Origin: Leptospira stimsonii
GTDB lineage: Bacteria > Spirochaetota > Leptospiria > Leptospirales > Leptospiraceae
DNA: 64,000 nucleotides
Direction of reading: 5' to 3'
NCBI RefSeq assembly: GCF_003545885.1
Contig: NZ_QHCT01000003.1
Coordinates: 186,001 to 250,000 of the forward strand
In this document: positions 29,854 through 43,733 of the stretch, in pieces
How the letters are laid out: every line of letters begins with the position of its first letter
Position numbering within the stretch: position 1 is the first letter of the stretch
Translations under genes and position numbers: made by a program
Notes under the pieces: generated by a model
Seen by the model: the letters and a program-made list of their open reading frames with translations, nothing else
Databases searched by the model: none
What the model was told of the DNA's origin: nothing

Positions 29854-31173
29854 ATGTTCCATTTGGATCTTTCCAAAGCTCCCACGCAAAATTTCAATTC
29901 TCCCGAATCCGTCCTTTTCTATCTGGGCTCCAAGGCGATCCAAGCCTCCCTTCCACAGGAAGCCGTGATTCGATCTCTTCAAAAACTTTCGATTCGTGGA
30001 AACGTGATCCTTCTTTCCATCGGAAAGGCCGCATATCCGATGGCGGCCGCCGCGACCGAAATCCTAAAAAGTCAAATTCAAAGCGGACTCATTCTCACCA
30101 AGTATGGGCACGCTGGAAAGCCGATTCCTCCTTTAGAAACGATGGAAGCGGGACATCCGATTCCGGACGCGAACAGTATTTTGGGTGGAAGGAGAATTTT
30201 GAATCTCTGTTCTCAACTGCGTCCTGAGGATACGGTGCTCGTTCTTTTATCCGGCGGAGGCTCTTCTCTCGCGGAGGTGCCGTTCGGAGATCTCACGTTG
30301 GAGGATCTCGTTTACTGGAACAAAATGCTACTGGAAAGCGGCGCTCCGATCCAAGACGTAAACGAAATTCGGATTCTTCTATCGTCTCTAAAAGGTGGCG
30401 GACTTTTATCGAAGATTCTTCCTGCGAAATCGGTGACCTTGATTCTTTCGGATGTGATCGGAGACGATCTTTCGAAAGTCGCTTCCGGACCCACAATCCC
30501 CTCGCTCACGAATAAAAATTCCATTTTAAGAATATTCCAACAATACAATATACCTCCGAACGATACAATGTTACGTCTCTTGGAGGATAAAATAAAAAAA
30601 GAAGGAGAATCTCCGATCAACATCGAACCTTCTCGAAATTCGATTTATTGTATCGGGAACCTCGGCCTTGCCATGGAAATGATCCAAAAAGAATGCACTC
30701 ATCTTACGATTCCAGTTCTATTTCTGACTTCCTCTTTGTCCTGCGAGGCAAAAGAAGCCGGATTCTTTTTAGCGGAAATCGCGAAAGAATATTCAAAAAA
30801 TAGAACGTCTCCCCTTTTGATTCTTTGCGGAGGAGAAACGATCGTTACCCATGACGGTTCGGGAAAAGGCGGGAGAAACCAAGAACTTGCCTTGTCGTTC
30901 GCCAAAAGAATCGCGGGGCATTCCGGAATTTCGCTTCTTTCCTTGGCAACGGACGGAACGGACGGTCCCACGGACGCGGCGGGGGCTTTTGTGAACGGAA
31001 ACACCTGGGAAAAAATCCAGTCCGTCTCCGATGCGGATCTCGCTCTCAAAAGGCATCGATCTTACGAGGCGCTCCAATCGGCGGATGCTCTTGTACGGAC
31101 CGGTCCAACCGGAACCAACGTGAATGATATTCAGTTTATCTGGATTGATACGAAAGAAAAGAATAGGAACTGA
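29854..31173 (+). CDS. glycerate 2-kinase (DUF4147/MOFRL family)
   Basis: A 439-residue enzyme that would phosphorylate glycerate to 2-phosphoglycerate; some members are annotated as hydroxypyruvate reductase. Signatures of the GckA/TtuD family are present: ILLSIGKAAYPMA, KYGHAGKPIPPLETMEAGHPIPD, VLLSGGGSSLAEVP, LKGGGL, SDVIGDDLSKVASGPT, and the C-terminal MOFRL domain with LILCGGETIVTHDG..GKGGRNQELAL and LATDGTDGPTDAAGAFVN. The stop lies one base from the stop of the convergent GGDEF gene. It is probably cytoplasmic and monocistronic. Confidence 0.93.
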   Translation: MFHLDLSKAPTQNFNSPESVLFYLGSKAIQASLPQEAVIRSLQKLSIRGNVILLSIGKAAYPMAAAATEILKSQIQSGLILTKYGHAGKPIPPLETMEAGHPIPDANSILGGRRILNLCSQLRPEDTVLVLLSGGGSSLAEVPFGDLTLEDLVYWNKMLLESGAPIQDVNEIRILLSSLKGGGLLSKILPAKSVTLILSDVIGDDLSKVASGPTIPSLTNKNSILRIFQQYNIPPNDTMLRLLEDKIKKEGESPINIEPSRNSIYCIGNLGLAMEMIQKECTHLTIPVLFLTSSLSCEAKEAGFFLAEIAKEYSKNRTSPLLILCGGETIVTHDGSGKGGRNQELALSFAKRIAGHSGISLLSLATDGTDGPTDAAGAFVNGNTWEKIQSVSDADLALKRHRSYEALQSADALVRTGPTGTNVNDIQFIWIDTKEKNRN

Positions 31174-31174
31174 T

Positions 31175-32167
31175 TTAGTCCCCTTGCGGATAAAAACGAA
31201 GACAGTTTCTTCCTTCTTCCTTCGCCAAGTAGAGGGCTTTATCTGCGCGTTCGATCAATTCCGTGATCGAATTCTCCGGACTCGGACTCAAGGTCGCCAT
31301 TCCGATACTGACCGTAACGGTGGGAGCCGTTTTTGAGGCGGAATGAGGAATCGAAAGTTTTTCAACTTTTTCTAATATGTTTCGGCTGACGACGACGGCA
31401 TTGGACTCACTCGTTTCCGGAAGAATCACCGCGAATTCTTCACCTCCGTATCGAGCCGAGACGTCTCCCGCTCTTCGGGCGCAATCTCGAATTGCCGAAG
31501 AAACTTGCTTGAGACACTGGTCCCCGGCTTGGTGTCCGTAAGTATCGTTGAAGAGTTTAAAGTGATCGATATCGAGCATGAGGAGCGCAACGCTATTCCC
31601 GGTTCTCCAACAACGTTTCCATTCCGTCGAAAGAACCTCGTCGAAGTATCTTCGATTGAAAAGGCCGGTCAATCCGTCCGTTCTTGCGATGGCAAGAAGA
31701 TAGGCGTTCACTTCTTTGAGTTGGTCGGTCAGTTTTTCCAACTCCTTTTCTCGTTCCATTCTTCTGGTCATCTCTTCATAAAGACGCAAGGCGGAGCGAA
31801 CCCGCGCCAAAAGTTCGATGGCATCGAATGGTTTGATGACGTAATCGATGGCGCCCGTGTCGAAGGCCTCTTGCAGGACGTTGGATTCCTTTAAGGCTGT
31901 GATCATGATAACCGGTATATCTTTGAGTCCCGGCTTTTCACGGATCAGGCGAAGAATTTCGATCCCCGTAATTCCAGGAAGAAGAATGTCGAGAAGAATA
32001 AGGGAAAAATTTTTTTTCGGAGGATCCTCCGATTTTAAACTAAGCCAATCGATGACCTCGTCCGGAGATTGACTCGTCAGCGTTTCTTTGTAGCCCGATC
32101 TCTTCAGGATTCCTTGCATAAGCATACAATTTTCCTGGGCGTCATCTAATATGAGAATCGAATTCAT
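31175..32167 (-). CDS. response regulator with GGDEF diguanylate cyclase output
   Basis: A 330-residue PleD/WspR-like protein. The receiver (1-120) has acidic residues at 8-9, phospho-acceptor Asp60 (LILLDILLP) and Lys112 (VIKPFD). A coiled-coil linker (130-160) leads to the GGDEF domain with active-site GGEEF at 241-245. The product-inhibition I-site RxxD is RAGD at 232-235, exactly five residues before GGEEF. It should therefore make cyclic-di-GMP when phosphorylated and be feedback-limited. No cognate kinase is adjacent in the same transcript. Confidence 0.95.
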   Translation of the reverse strand: MNSILILDDAQENCMLMQGILKRSGYKETLTSQSPDEVIDWLSLKSEDPPKKNFSLILLDILLPGITGIEILRLIREKPGLKDIPVIMITALKESNVLQEAFDTGAIDYVIKPFDAIELLARVRSALRLYEEMTRRMEREKELEKLTDQLKEVNAYLLAIARTDGLTGLFNRRYFDEVLSTEWKRCWRTGNSVALLMLDIDHFKLFNDTYGHQAGDQCLKQVSSAIRDCARRAGDVSARYGGEEFAVILPETSESNAVVVSRNILEKVEKLSIPHSASKTAPTVTVSIGMATLSPSPENSITELIERADKALYLAKEEGRNCLRFYPQGD

Positions 32168-32306
32168 CTACAAATAGCTCCCCGGATTATTCAAAAAAAA
32201 AAGGCAATGAAAGGATACAAAGCTCTTCTGAAATACGAATGAAATCAAACGAATTTTTTAAAAACTTCTTGCTCCATTCCCCGGATCGGCAAAGTCTAAT
32301 AAAGAA

Positions 32307-32717
32307 ATGAGCAGAAATACAAAACGATGGACTGCTTTTTTAGGAACGATCGGTTTTACCACCGCTCTTCTTTGTTTTACCATCATGCTTTCCGGACAAA
32401 ATTGTCCCGCATTTCCGATCGTCAAATCCACAGCCTCTTCGGAACTTCCGCCTTGTCATCAAAAGGAAACTTCGGCAAACAACGAAACGGCGCCAAACTG
32501 TTCTTCTTGTCATTTTGAAGTTTCGCAAGAATCGGTTCAGCCGAAAATCTTGGATCTTCATCCCAATGAAGAGATTGTCCTTTTTACGGTCTCCGAACTC
32601 TTCCTCCAGAAACAAAATCAAACGAAGAATTTTGTATTTTCGTTCTTTGAGAACCGCACGTTTCATTCTCAAAAATTCGTACTGCTTTCCATCGCTTCGA
32701 TTCGAATTTTGACCTGA
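32307..32717 (+). CDS. small exported Cys/His protein, probable part of copper cluster
   Basis: 136 residues. One N-terminal hydrophobic segment (AFLGTIGFTTALLCFTIMLSG) could be a signal or anchor. It is followed by a short outside region with Cys residues in pairs: QNCPAFP, LPPCHQK and NCSSCHFEVSQ. The CxxCH phrase resembles a haem or metal site, but a single copy and the context do not prove cytochrome. The rest is basic and aromatic. It is 63 bases ahead of the copper storage gene, on the same strand. It is not recognised as a named family. Confidence 0.6.
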   Translation: MSRNTKRWTAFLGTIGFTTALLCFTIMLSGQNCPAFPIVKSTASSELPPCHQKETSANNETAPNCSSCHFEVSQESVQPKILDLHPNEEIVLFTVSELFLQKQNQTKNFVFSFFENRTFHSQKFVLLSIASIRILT

Positions 32718-32780
32718 TTCCTCTTTTCTTCTAACTTACTTTCCCATCGTATTTTAATTTTAGAATTTAGGAATATTATC

Positions 32781-33257
32781 ATGTTAACTAGAAAAGAACT
32801 TCTCACCCAATCTGCGGCCGTCCTCGCCTTTGCGAGCGCTGGAACTTTATTTGCGAAAGATTCAACCGGTCATAACGGTCACAAACATCCGGATTCTTCC
32901 AAAAAGACGGAAAAAGAATCCGCCAAAAAAGGAAATCGAAAGGCATTGGAAGCGGCATCCAAATGTATCCTCAACGCGGAGATATGTCTGGCTCATTGCG
33001 AAGAAAATCTTTCCACCGGAGATACTATGCTCGCGGATTGTTTGAAAACCGTAAAAGACACATTAGCTCTTTGTAAAGCGTTTGTGAGTCTTGGCGCTTC
33101 CAACTCCGTTTACGCGAAAGACATAGCCGCTCTTTGTATCAAAGCCTGCGAGGCTTGTGAAAAAGAATGCAGAGTTCACGAATCACATCACGATATCTGC
33201 AAGAATTGTGCGGACAGCTGTAAAGAATGTATCGCCGAACTGAAAAAAGTCGCGTAA
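32781..33257 (+). CDS. Csp-type four-helix-bundle copper storage protein, exported
   Basis: 158 residues. The N-terminus ([23 protein letters not shown]) looks like a Tat-type or Sec signal. A His-containing linker (GHNGHKH) follows. The mature domain has 13 cysteines placed in helical spacing ([47 protein letters not shown]). This is the DUF326/Csp pattern in which Cys residues line the core of a four-helix bundle and bind many Cu(I) ions. The Cys count equals that reported for Methylosinus Csp1. TTTAGGAAT precedes the ATG. Flanked by two other small exported, metal-type proteins. Confidence 0.88.
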   Translation: MLTRKELLTQSAAVLAFASAGTLFAKDSTGHNGHKHPDSSKKTEKESAKKGNRKALEAASKCILNAEICLAHCEENLSTGDTMLADCLKTVKDTLALCKAFVSLGASNSVYAKDIAALCIKACEACEKECRVHESHHDICKNCADSCKECIAELKKVA

Positions 33258-33271
33258 GGAAGGAAAAGAAA

Positions 33272-33703
33272 ATGGGAAAAAAAATTCTAATCCTTTTGAG
33301 CCTAACCCTCTTTGTAACCGGTCTTCTGGAAGCGAAGTCGATCCTTCCCGTTCGACCGATGATTCTCAAAGAACTCGATCAAATCCATCAGTCTCTTCTG
33401 AATCAAAAGGAGGCTAACGTGGAGCGACTGATCGCGAGTCTTCAACAGGAATCTTCCAGGGACAAAAGCCTTGTACCGGCGCTTCAGGCGGCTGAAAAAT
33501 TCAAAAAGGCCGTATCGGAAAAGGACAAACTCGACGCATATGGGGAACTTTCCGAATCCTTGAAAGAGTATATTCAAAAAGATGAATCTACCGGGGTTCA
33601 CGTTTTTTATTGCCCGATGGTAAAAAAGAAATGGATCGCCTCCGGCGAAAAGGTTCAAAATCCTTACGACCCTTCGATGAAGGGTTGTGGAAAAAAGATC
33701 TAA
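33272..33703 (+). CDS. exported protein with DUF3347-like CPM...NPY...M.GCG metal site
   Basis: About 143 residues from the ATG at 33272, chosen because it opens a clean signal peptide ([21 protein letters not shown]) with AGGAAGG upstream; the frame extends back to 33227. A helical domain follows ([20 protein letters not shown]..). The C-terminus [29 protein letters not shown] matches the end of DUF3347 domains, which occur on CusB-type copper efflux adaptors and bind copper through Cys and Met. It starts 14 bases after the Csp stop, so the two are almost certainly co-transcribed. Confidence 0.8.
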   Translation: MGKKILILLSLTLFVTGLLEAKSILPVRPMILKELDQIHQSLLNQKEANVERLIASLQQESSRDKSLVPALQAAEKFKKAVSEKDKLDAYGELSESLKEYIQKDESTGVHVFYCPMVKKKWIASGEKVQNPYDPSMKGCGKKI

Positions 33704-33723
33704 TTCTGATTTAAAAGAATCTC

Positions 33724-35154
33724 TTAATTCTGTATCGGGAACTGAATTTGAAATTTGGTTCCCGGTTTTGCGTCCTCTACCAGCAATTCCCCTGAAATTT
33801 GTTTCGTAAGAATTTTTACGAGTTGAAGACCCAAGGTTTCGTGGTCCAGAAACGAAAATCCTTTCGGAATTCCTTTACCGTTGTCGCGAATCGTAACCGT
33901 AATTTTTCCGTCCTCTTCTTCCGCTCGAATATTGACTTCTCCTTCGGAACCGTCGACAAACGCGTGTTTGATGGCATTCGTAACCAATTCGCAGGCGATC
34001 AATCCTAGGGGAATCGCGGTGTCCATATTCAGAATCAAACCTTGGGCGGCGATCATGTGACGGACTTTGGGATCTACTCCGTAGAGATTCCATAAATTTT
34101 GCAAGAGCATCGTCAAATAACTTCCGAAGTCCACATGAGATAGATCTCTTGATTTATAGAGTTCGTTGTGAACCAAGGACATGGAAAAAACCCGACTTTC
34201 CGTATCTTTTAGCAAACCGTAAAGTTCTTTCGAAGTGAGTTCGCGGGACATCGCGTTATCCGCCTGCAAATTGAGAAGCGAAACCATAATCTGCATATTG
34301 TTCTTCACCCTGTGATGAATTTCCTGGATGAGAGTGTCTTTTTCCGCGAGAGACGCAAGAATCGATTCTCTATTTCGAACCGTCTCTGTCACGTCCGTGA
34401 TCACTGCAAGATCCAAGATCTGATTCCGAAATCGAAATTTATAGATCGTTGATTCGGTGATCAACGCGCTTCCGTCTTTCTTCCTGTGATAAAAGGAACC
34501 ACCTTTGTTGACTCCGAACTGATAAAGACCGATCTCATTTCGCAAACGTTCGGAATCGTTTTCGTCGATGATTTCGAAGATCCTTTTTCCGATCAGCTCG
34601 TTCTCTTTATAGCCGTATTTTTCCAAAACCGCCTGATTCACTTCCACGATTTGAAAGGAATCGTCTTCGAAAAGAAAAGCGGGATGCGGGTTGTATTGAA
34701 AAAAGAGTCGATACCGCTCTTCGTTTTCCTGTTCGAATACGTTTTTCTTTTCCAGCTCTAAAGCCAGACGATTTCGTTCATAGGCAAAGATCAAAGAGCG
34801 ACTCAGGGAGTAAGAATCGAATTTTCCTTTGTAGACGTAATCCTGCGCTCCGATCTGAAGCGCGTTCACGGTGATTTCCTTATCTTCCGCGCCGCTACAA
34901 ATGATCACTGGAATCTGAGGGAATCTATTTTTAATTTCGGAAAGGGCTTCCAAACCGGCGCAATCCGGAAGGGAAAGATCTAAGAGAACGAGATCCGGAC
35001 GCTCCTCCGAAATGAGATCCAGTCCGGTTGAAAAATTGATACTTCTACTGACTTGAAAGGAGGGACTTTCGGATTCACAGAGATATTCTTGAATCAAGCG
35101 GAAATCCGCATTTGAATCTTCTATCAAAAGAACGGAAAATGAATCTTTAAACAT
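33724..35154 (-). CDS. receiver-PAS-HisKA_2 sensor histidine kinase
   Basis: 476 residues: receiver (1-125; [10 protein letters not shown], phospho-acceptor in [10 protein letters not shown] near 60, [11 protein letters not shown] for the conserved Lys), PAS (about 150-265, [29 protein letters not shown]), HisKA_2 with His in [14 protein letters not shown], and an HATPase ([29 protein letters not shown]). A cytoplasmic kinase with a receiver at the N-terminus can be phosphorylated by another kinase and pass the signal on. The sensor kinase gene at 35194-36321 ends 39 bases upstream and is a likely partner. Confidence 0.93.
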   Translation of the reverse strand: MFKDSFSVLLIEDSNADFRLIQEYLCESESPSFQVSRSINFSTGLDLISEERPDLVLLDLSLPDCAGLEALSEIKNRFPQIPVIICSGAEDKEITVNALQIGAQDYVYKGKFDSYSLSRSLIFAYERNRLALELEKKNVFEQENEERYRLFFQYNPHPAFLFEDDSFQIVEVNQAVLEKYGYKENELIGKRIFEIIDENDSERLRNEIGLYQFGVNKGGSFYHRKKDGSALITESTIYKFRFRNQILDLAVITDVTETVRNRESILASLAEKDTLIQEIHHRVKNNMQIMVSLLNLQADNAMSRELTSKELYGLLKDTESRVFSMSLVHNELYKSRDLSHVDFGSYLTMLLQNLWNLYGVDPKVRHMIAAQGLILNMDTAIPLGLIACELVTNAIKHAFVDGSEGEVNIRAEEEDGKITVTIRDNGKGIPKGFSFLDHETLGLQLVKILTKQISGELLVEDAKPGTKFQIQFPIQN

Positions 35155-35193
35155 AAGAAAGGCTCTCTCTAAATTCTATTTCTCTATTTCTAT

Positions 35194-36321
35194 TTATAAA
35201 GACTCTGAATCCGGCTCTATCGGAAGATCGATCGTAACCGAAAAACCGGAAGGTGAGGATTCGACTTCTAAACTTCCACCGTGAATCTCCGCAATTTTTT
35301 TACTAAAGAACAAACCGCAACCCATTCCTTTCACAGATTGAGCGTTTGGATATCGATGAAACAATTCGATCCGATAAGGCTCTCCGTTCAATTCCACACC
35401 GATACCGTCGTCTTGAATTCGGATTCGATGAACGTTCGGAAATTCTTGATAGGAAATAAGAATTCTTCCCGGTTTGTTCGGTTTTCGAAAATGAATCGAG
35501 TTTTGAAAGAGATTGAAAAATAATTCTTGGAGAAGTGGTGCGCTTCCCTGGATCTCCGGAAATTCTCCGATCCACTCCAACGTAAGATCGGAAGCCTCGA
35601 GATCTTTTTCTAAATCGAGAAGACCTGCTTCCAATGTTTCTCTGAGAGAAATTTTTCGAAAACGTTTTCCTTCCTTTTCGATTCGTACAAAGGAAAGAAG
35701 AGAATTGATCCGGTTCCAGAGACGGTCCGCTCCGGCAAGACTGATCTGTAAAAATTCCTTTCCATCCTGACTCAATTCTTCGGAAGAACGTTTTGAAAGA
35801 AGTTTCAGAAACGAAGTCAGATTTCGGATGGGTTCTTGGAGATCGTGGTAGATTTTGGATACGACGGCGCTAAGTTCTTTCTCTTTGTTTCTAAAAAACC
35901 CTTCTTGAGAATATTCTAATATTTCCAAAAGAAAATATTCCAAAGAATCGATTCTGACTCGGTTCAAAACCGCTTTGAATTCGGTTTCTTTTCCGAAGTC
36001 CGTTTGAGTCCGACCTTGGAATTCGATTGAATTTTCTATATTCAAGTTTCTGAATTCTTCTATCTGTGACTGATTTCGAATCTTTAGGATTTGATCTATG
36101 GATTTTCCCTTACAGAGCTCCCTTTCGGATTCTCCGCAGAGAGTTGCGAAAGAATCATTGCAAAACATAACGTGAAAACTTTCTTCCAGGATTGCTATGG
36201 GAGTTCGGAGTTGGGATAAAATTGAGAATACGGATTCAGTCAAGAATGCATTTCCCTCGGTTAGAATGATTGTATTCACGATCCATCCGTTCGCCCCTGG
36301 CGATAGATTCAACGATCGCAA
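35194..36321 (-). CDS. PAS sensor histidine kinase (phytochrome-type HisKA)
   Basis: A 375-residue cytoplasmic kinase. A PAS domain lies at about 25-135 (FSILSQLRTPIAILEESFHVMFCNDSFATLCG). The dimerisation helix has the H-box IYHDLQEPIRNL and the ..KEFLQISLAGADRLWNRINSLLSF.. pattern of phytochrome-like kinases. The HATPase has ELFFNLFQNSIHF, IQDDGIGV and MGCGLFFSKKIAEIHGG. The N-box and G-boxes are complete. It precedes the receiver-kinase gene on the same strand. The true start may be later than 36321. Confidence 0.9.
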   Translation of the reverse strand: MRSLNLSPGANGWIVNTIILTEGNAFLTESVFSILSQLRTPIAILEESFHVMFCNDSFATLCGESERELCKGKSIDQILKIRNQSQIEEFRNLNIENSIEFQGRTQTDFGKETEFKAVLNRVRIDSLEYFLLEILEYSQEGFFRNKEKELSAVVSKIYHDLQEPIRNLTSFLKLLSKRSSEELSQDGKEFLQISLAGADRLWNRINSLLSFVRIEKEGKRFRKISLRETLEAGLLDLEKDLEASDLTLEWIGEFPEIQGSAPLLQELFFNLFQNSIHFRKPNKPGRILISYQEFPNVHRIRIQDDGIGVELNGEPYRIELFHRYPNAQSVKGMGCGLFFSKKIAEIHGGSLEVESSPSGFSVTIDLPIEPDSESL

Positions 36322-36921
36322 AGAAATTCCATAGAATTCTTTGAAATAGCAAATCTTTGTCTAAAAAAATGGACGAATCAAATCAAATTGTCAATCCGGG
36401 TTTTTTCGTTTTTTTCTTTTTTCAAATGTAAGAATATTCTTTTTTTCGAAATTAGGAACCTCTAAAGCGTTGGATTTAATACAATTGGTATATGAAACTC
36501 CAAAGTCTGCCCCGGTGACATAGGCACCCCATCGTTTCCTGATCGACATCGTTTTCTATCACCTGAGTGCTCCATGGGAGTTCCCACAAAATTGAATTTG
36601 CATTCGAAAACGGATCTTTGTTGGAAACAGAAAGGCTTCCACGACGTTTTCCCCTAACCGTGTTTTAGAAGAACAAAGTTGCGGTTCCTTCTCAACCCCG
36701 GAATCGAAGGAATGAATTTATTTCCAACCAAGTGTTCAACTTCCCGTCAATCGAACTCATTTTGGAAAATCGAGATTTCATCCGATCGAACCTTTTTGAA
36801 TCAACTTGCGTTAAAGGCTCGGTTTTACTTCCATTTTGTTCGGTGAGGTTTTATCCTCTCCGTAGATGGATTGATTTGGTTTTTTGAAAACGACGCTCCA
36901 AACGAGGTTTGGATTTCAGAG
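36322..36921. other. long intergenic stretch with an isolated palindromic core
   Basis: About 600 bases upstream of a minus-strand kinase gene and downstream of the cyclophilin gene. It holds a lone GGGAGTTCCCAC repeat core (36576-36587) followed by ACAAAATTGAATTTG. A 44-codon plus-strand frame at 36712-36846 has no ribosome site. The plus-strand terminator at its end suggests a transcript may cross it. Confidence 0.5.
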
Positions 36922-36963
36922 AACGGGCTTTCCTTGATTTGAGGAGGAAAACACCCGTTTTTT
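36922..36963 (+). terminator. intrinsic terminator without an obvious gene
   Basis: Stem AACGGG-C-TTTCCT (36922-36934) with AGGAAA-ACA-CCCGTT (36945-36959), and six T at 36958-36963. The T run is on the plus-strand side, but no plus-strand gene lies in the 650 bases before it. Confidence 0.55.
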
Positions 36964-36976
36964 GGAGAAGAGATTC

Positions 36977-37435
36977 TTATTCGCTGAAGGTAATGGTTTC
37001 AATGACGACAGTTTTAGTCGGTTTGTCCTGAAAACCGGTTTCCGTTTCGGAAATCGCTTCTACGATATTCGTTCCTTCCGTTACCTTTCCGAACACCGCG
37101 TGTCGATTGTCCAAATAAAAGTTGTCTCGAACGTTGATGAAAAACTGGGAACCCCCGGTATTCGGGCCGGCATTGGCCATCGAAAGCGTATATTTTTCGT
37201 TCTTCAAATCTTTATGAAATTCATCCTGAATCTTGTATCCGGGTCCACCCGTTCCAGTTCCGGTCGGACAACCGCCCTGAATCATAAAATTTTTGATAAC
37301 TCGGTGAAATGTAAGACCATTGTAAAATCCTTCCTTCGCGAGTTTGATAAAATTCCCCGCAGTGATCGGAGCACGTTCCTCATCGAGAAAGACGGAAAAA
37401 TTTCCAAAATTTGTCTTAAATACCGCAGTTGCCAT
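36977..37435 (-). CDS. cyclophilin-type peptidyl-prolyl cis-trans isomerase
   Basis: 152 residues with no signal, so cytoplasmic. The active-site set is present: [13 protein letters not shown] (catalytic Arg, Phe, Met, Gln), [30 protein letters not shown] and [10 protein letters not shown]. Short bacterial cyclophilins of this length are PpiB-like. It speeds proline isomerisation during protein folding. It is monocistronic between two intergenic regions. Confidence 0.95.
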   Translation of the reverse strand: MATAVFKTNFGNFSVFLDEERAPITAGNFIKLAKEGFYNGLTFHRVIKNFMIQGGCPTGTGTGGPGYKIQDEFHKDLKNEKYTLSMANAGPNTGGSQFFINVRDNFYLDNRHAVFGKVTEGTNIVEAISETETGFQDKPTKTVVIETITFSE

Positions 37436-37627
37436 AACAGTTTATCCTCTGTTTTAAGAATTCCTCTCCACTTTCCGAAACTATATTATAGCAGAAAGCG
37501 ATTTCTTGCGAAAAACGAACAAAAACACAGATTTCAGGGCTTATATTAGGTAGGAGGAAAAATCCGATGAAATTAGAATATTCCTCCCAGTGGAATTATT
37601 TTTTTCTGGAATAGAGAACCGGCATTC

Positions 37628-42552
<4,925 letters not shown>

Positions 42553-42563
<11 letters not shown>

Positions 42564-43701
42564 AATATACAAAACGATCTTTCTCCTTCTTTGTATTCTT
42601 TATTCCCTTTCCGTCTTTGGAGAAGAGGACGCCCAGTATTTGGAATGGAAATCCGTTCCCGAGGCAAACGCCTATTTGGTGGAAATCAAAGATCCATCCG
42701 GAAGAATCAGCCGAGAAAAAACGAAGTCTACCAAATTCGAAGTCAATCTTGCGCCGGGAATCTACGAACACAGGATCGGGGTTCTCAATAAGTTTGGTCG
42801 AGTTTCCGTATTTTCCGAGTGGAGCACCTTCGAAGTGATCCTTTCCCGAGCGCCGGTTTTGGATGCGGATTCTTCCGTCAAAATGCTCCGGGAAAAGTTA
42901 GGACCTCATCTCAATATCAAAGGGGAGAATTTTACGGAAGCGATGAACGTTACGCTCGTTCTTCCCAACGGAGAAACGATCAAACCGGAATTCGAATTCA
43001 TCAACTCCAAAGAAATCAAACTTCGGATCGAAAACCTAAATCTTCGGGACGGCAGTTATACTCTTTCCCTGGAAAATCCAAGAAATAAAAAAACAGCGAA
43101 GAAGGGCTTTCTCATCATCGCCGACTCGGAACAACAGCTCGCGGAAATGGTAAAACAAAACGACAAAGAGACGCAGGTCGCTTCGACCGGTTTGATCCAG
43201 TGGGGTCCGGCTCTGAAGTCGGCGGTTCTTCCGGGATGGGGACAGTCTTCGCAGGAAAAGAAATACAAAAGTTGGATCTTTCCGGTCTTGATGGTCGGCG
43301 CCCTCGCGTATTCGGCACAACAATATTCCGAATACAATTCCAGCTTGGCGGCCTTGGATCAAAGTAAGAATTTGAATCAGGCCCTCTTATTTTTGGACAA
43401 TCCGACGTTTATTCCCTTTGCAACCTACAATTACTTACAAGTTCAGTCCGATTACGGGAACGCAGTTTCCCATTACAATTCTTTCAACGTTTCCTTGGGA
43501 ATCGTCGCGCTTCTTTATCTTCTAAATGTGTCAGATGCGGCATTTGTGGGTCCTTCTTCTTCAAAAACTGGGTATCACGAATCGGATAAATGGATTGTTC
43601 CCTTTTTCAAAACCGGAACTGCGGACGCACGAAATGGGACAAAATCCCCCAATGATTTTTTTCCTACATCTTTTGAATTAGGGATGAAAATATTCTTCTG
43701 A
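42553..43701 (+). CDS. exported envelope protein with FN3-like N-terminus and DUF5683-like C-terminus
   Basis: 382 residues with a signal peptide ([23 protein letters not shown]). 25-95 is a single FN3-like module ([18 protein letters not shown]..) of the same type as the repeats in the preceding FecR protein. 100-190 is an IPT-like or beta-sandwich domain ([22 protein letters not shown]). The C-terminal half has [12 protein letters not shown], the DUF5683 hallmark, and two hydrophobic stretches ([34 protein letters not shown]). It is the third gene of the overlapping trio and probably works with them in the envelope. Confidence 0.8.
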
Positions 43702-43733
43702 ATTGAGGTTATTAATTATAGAGTAGGAATTTT

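Noticed and set aside
32460..32530. CxxCH in the small protein before Csp as a c-type haem site
   Set aside because: Only one copy, no other cytochrome features, and the neighbours point to metal handling instead.
36712..36846. A 44-codon plus-strand frame in the gene-free stretch
   Set aside because: No ribosome site and no compositional or domain support; kept only as part of the small-transcript question.
36962..37549. A 195-codon plus-strand frame
   Set aside because: It is antisense to the cyclophilin gene with its intact active site, and contains no known motif.
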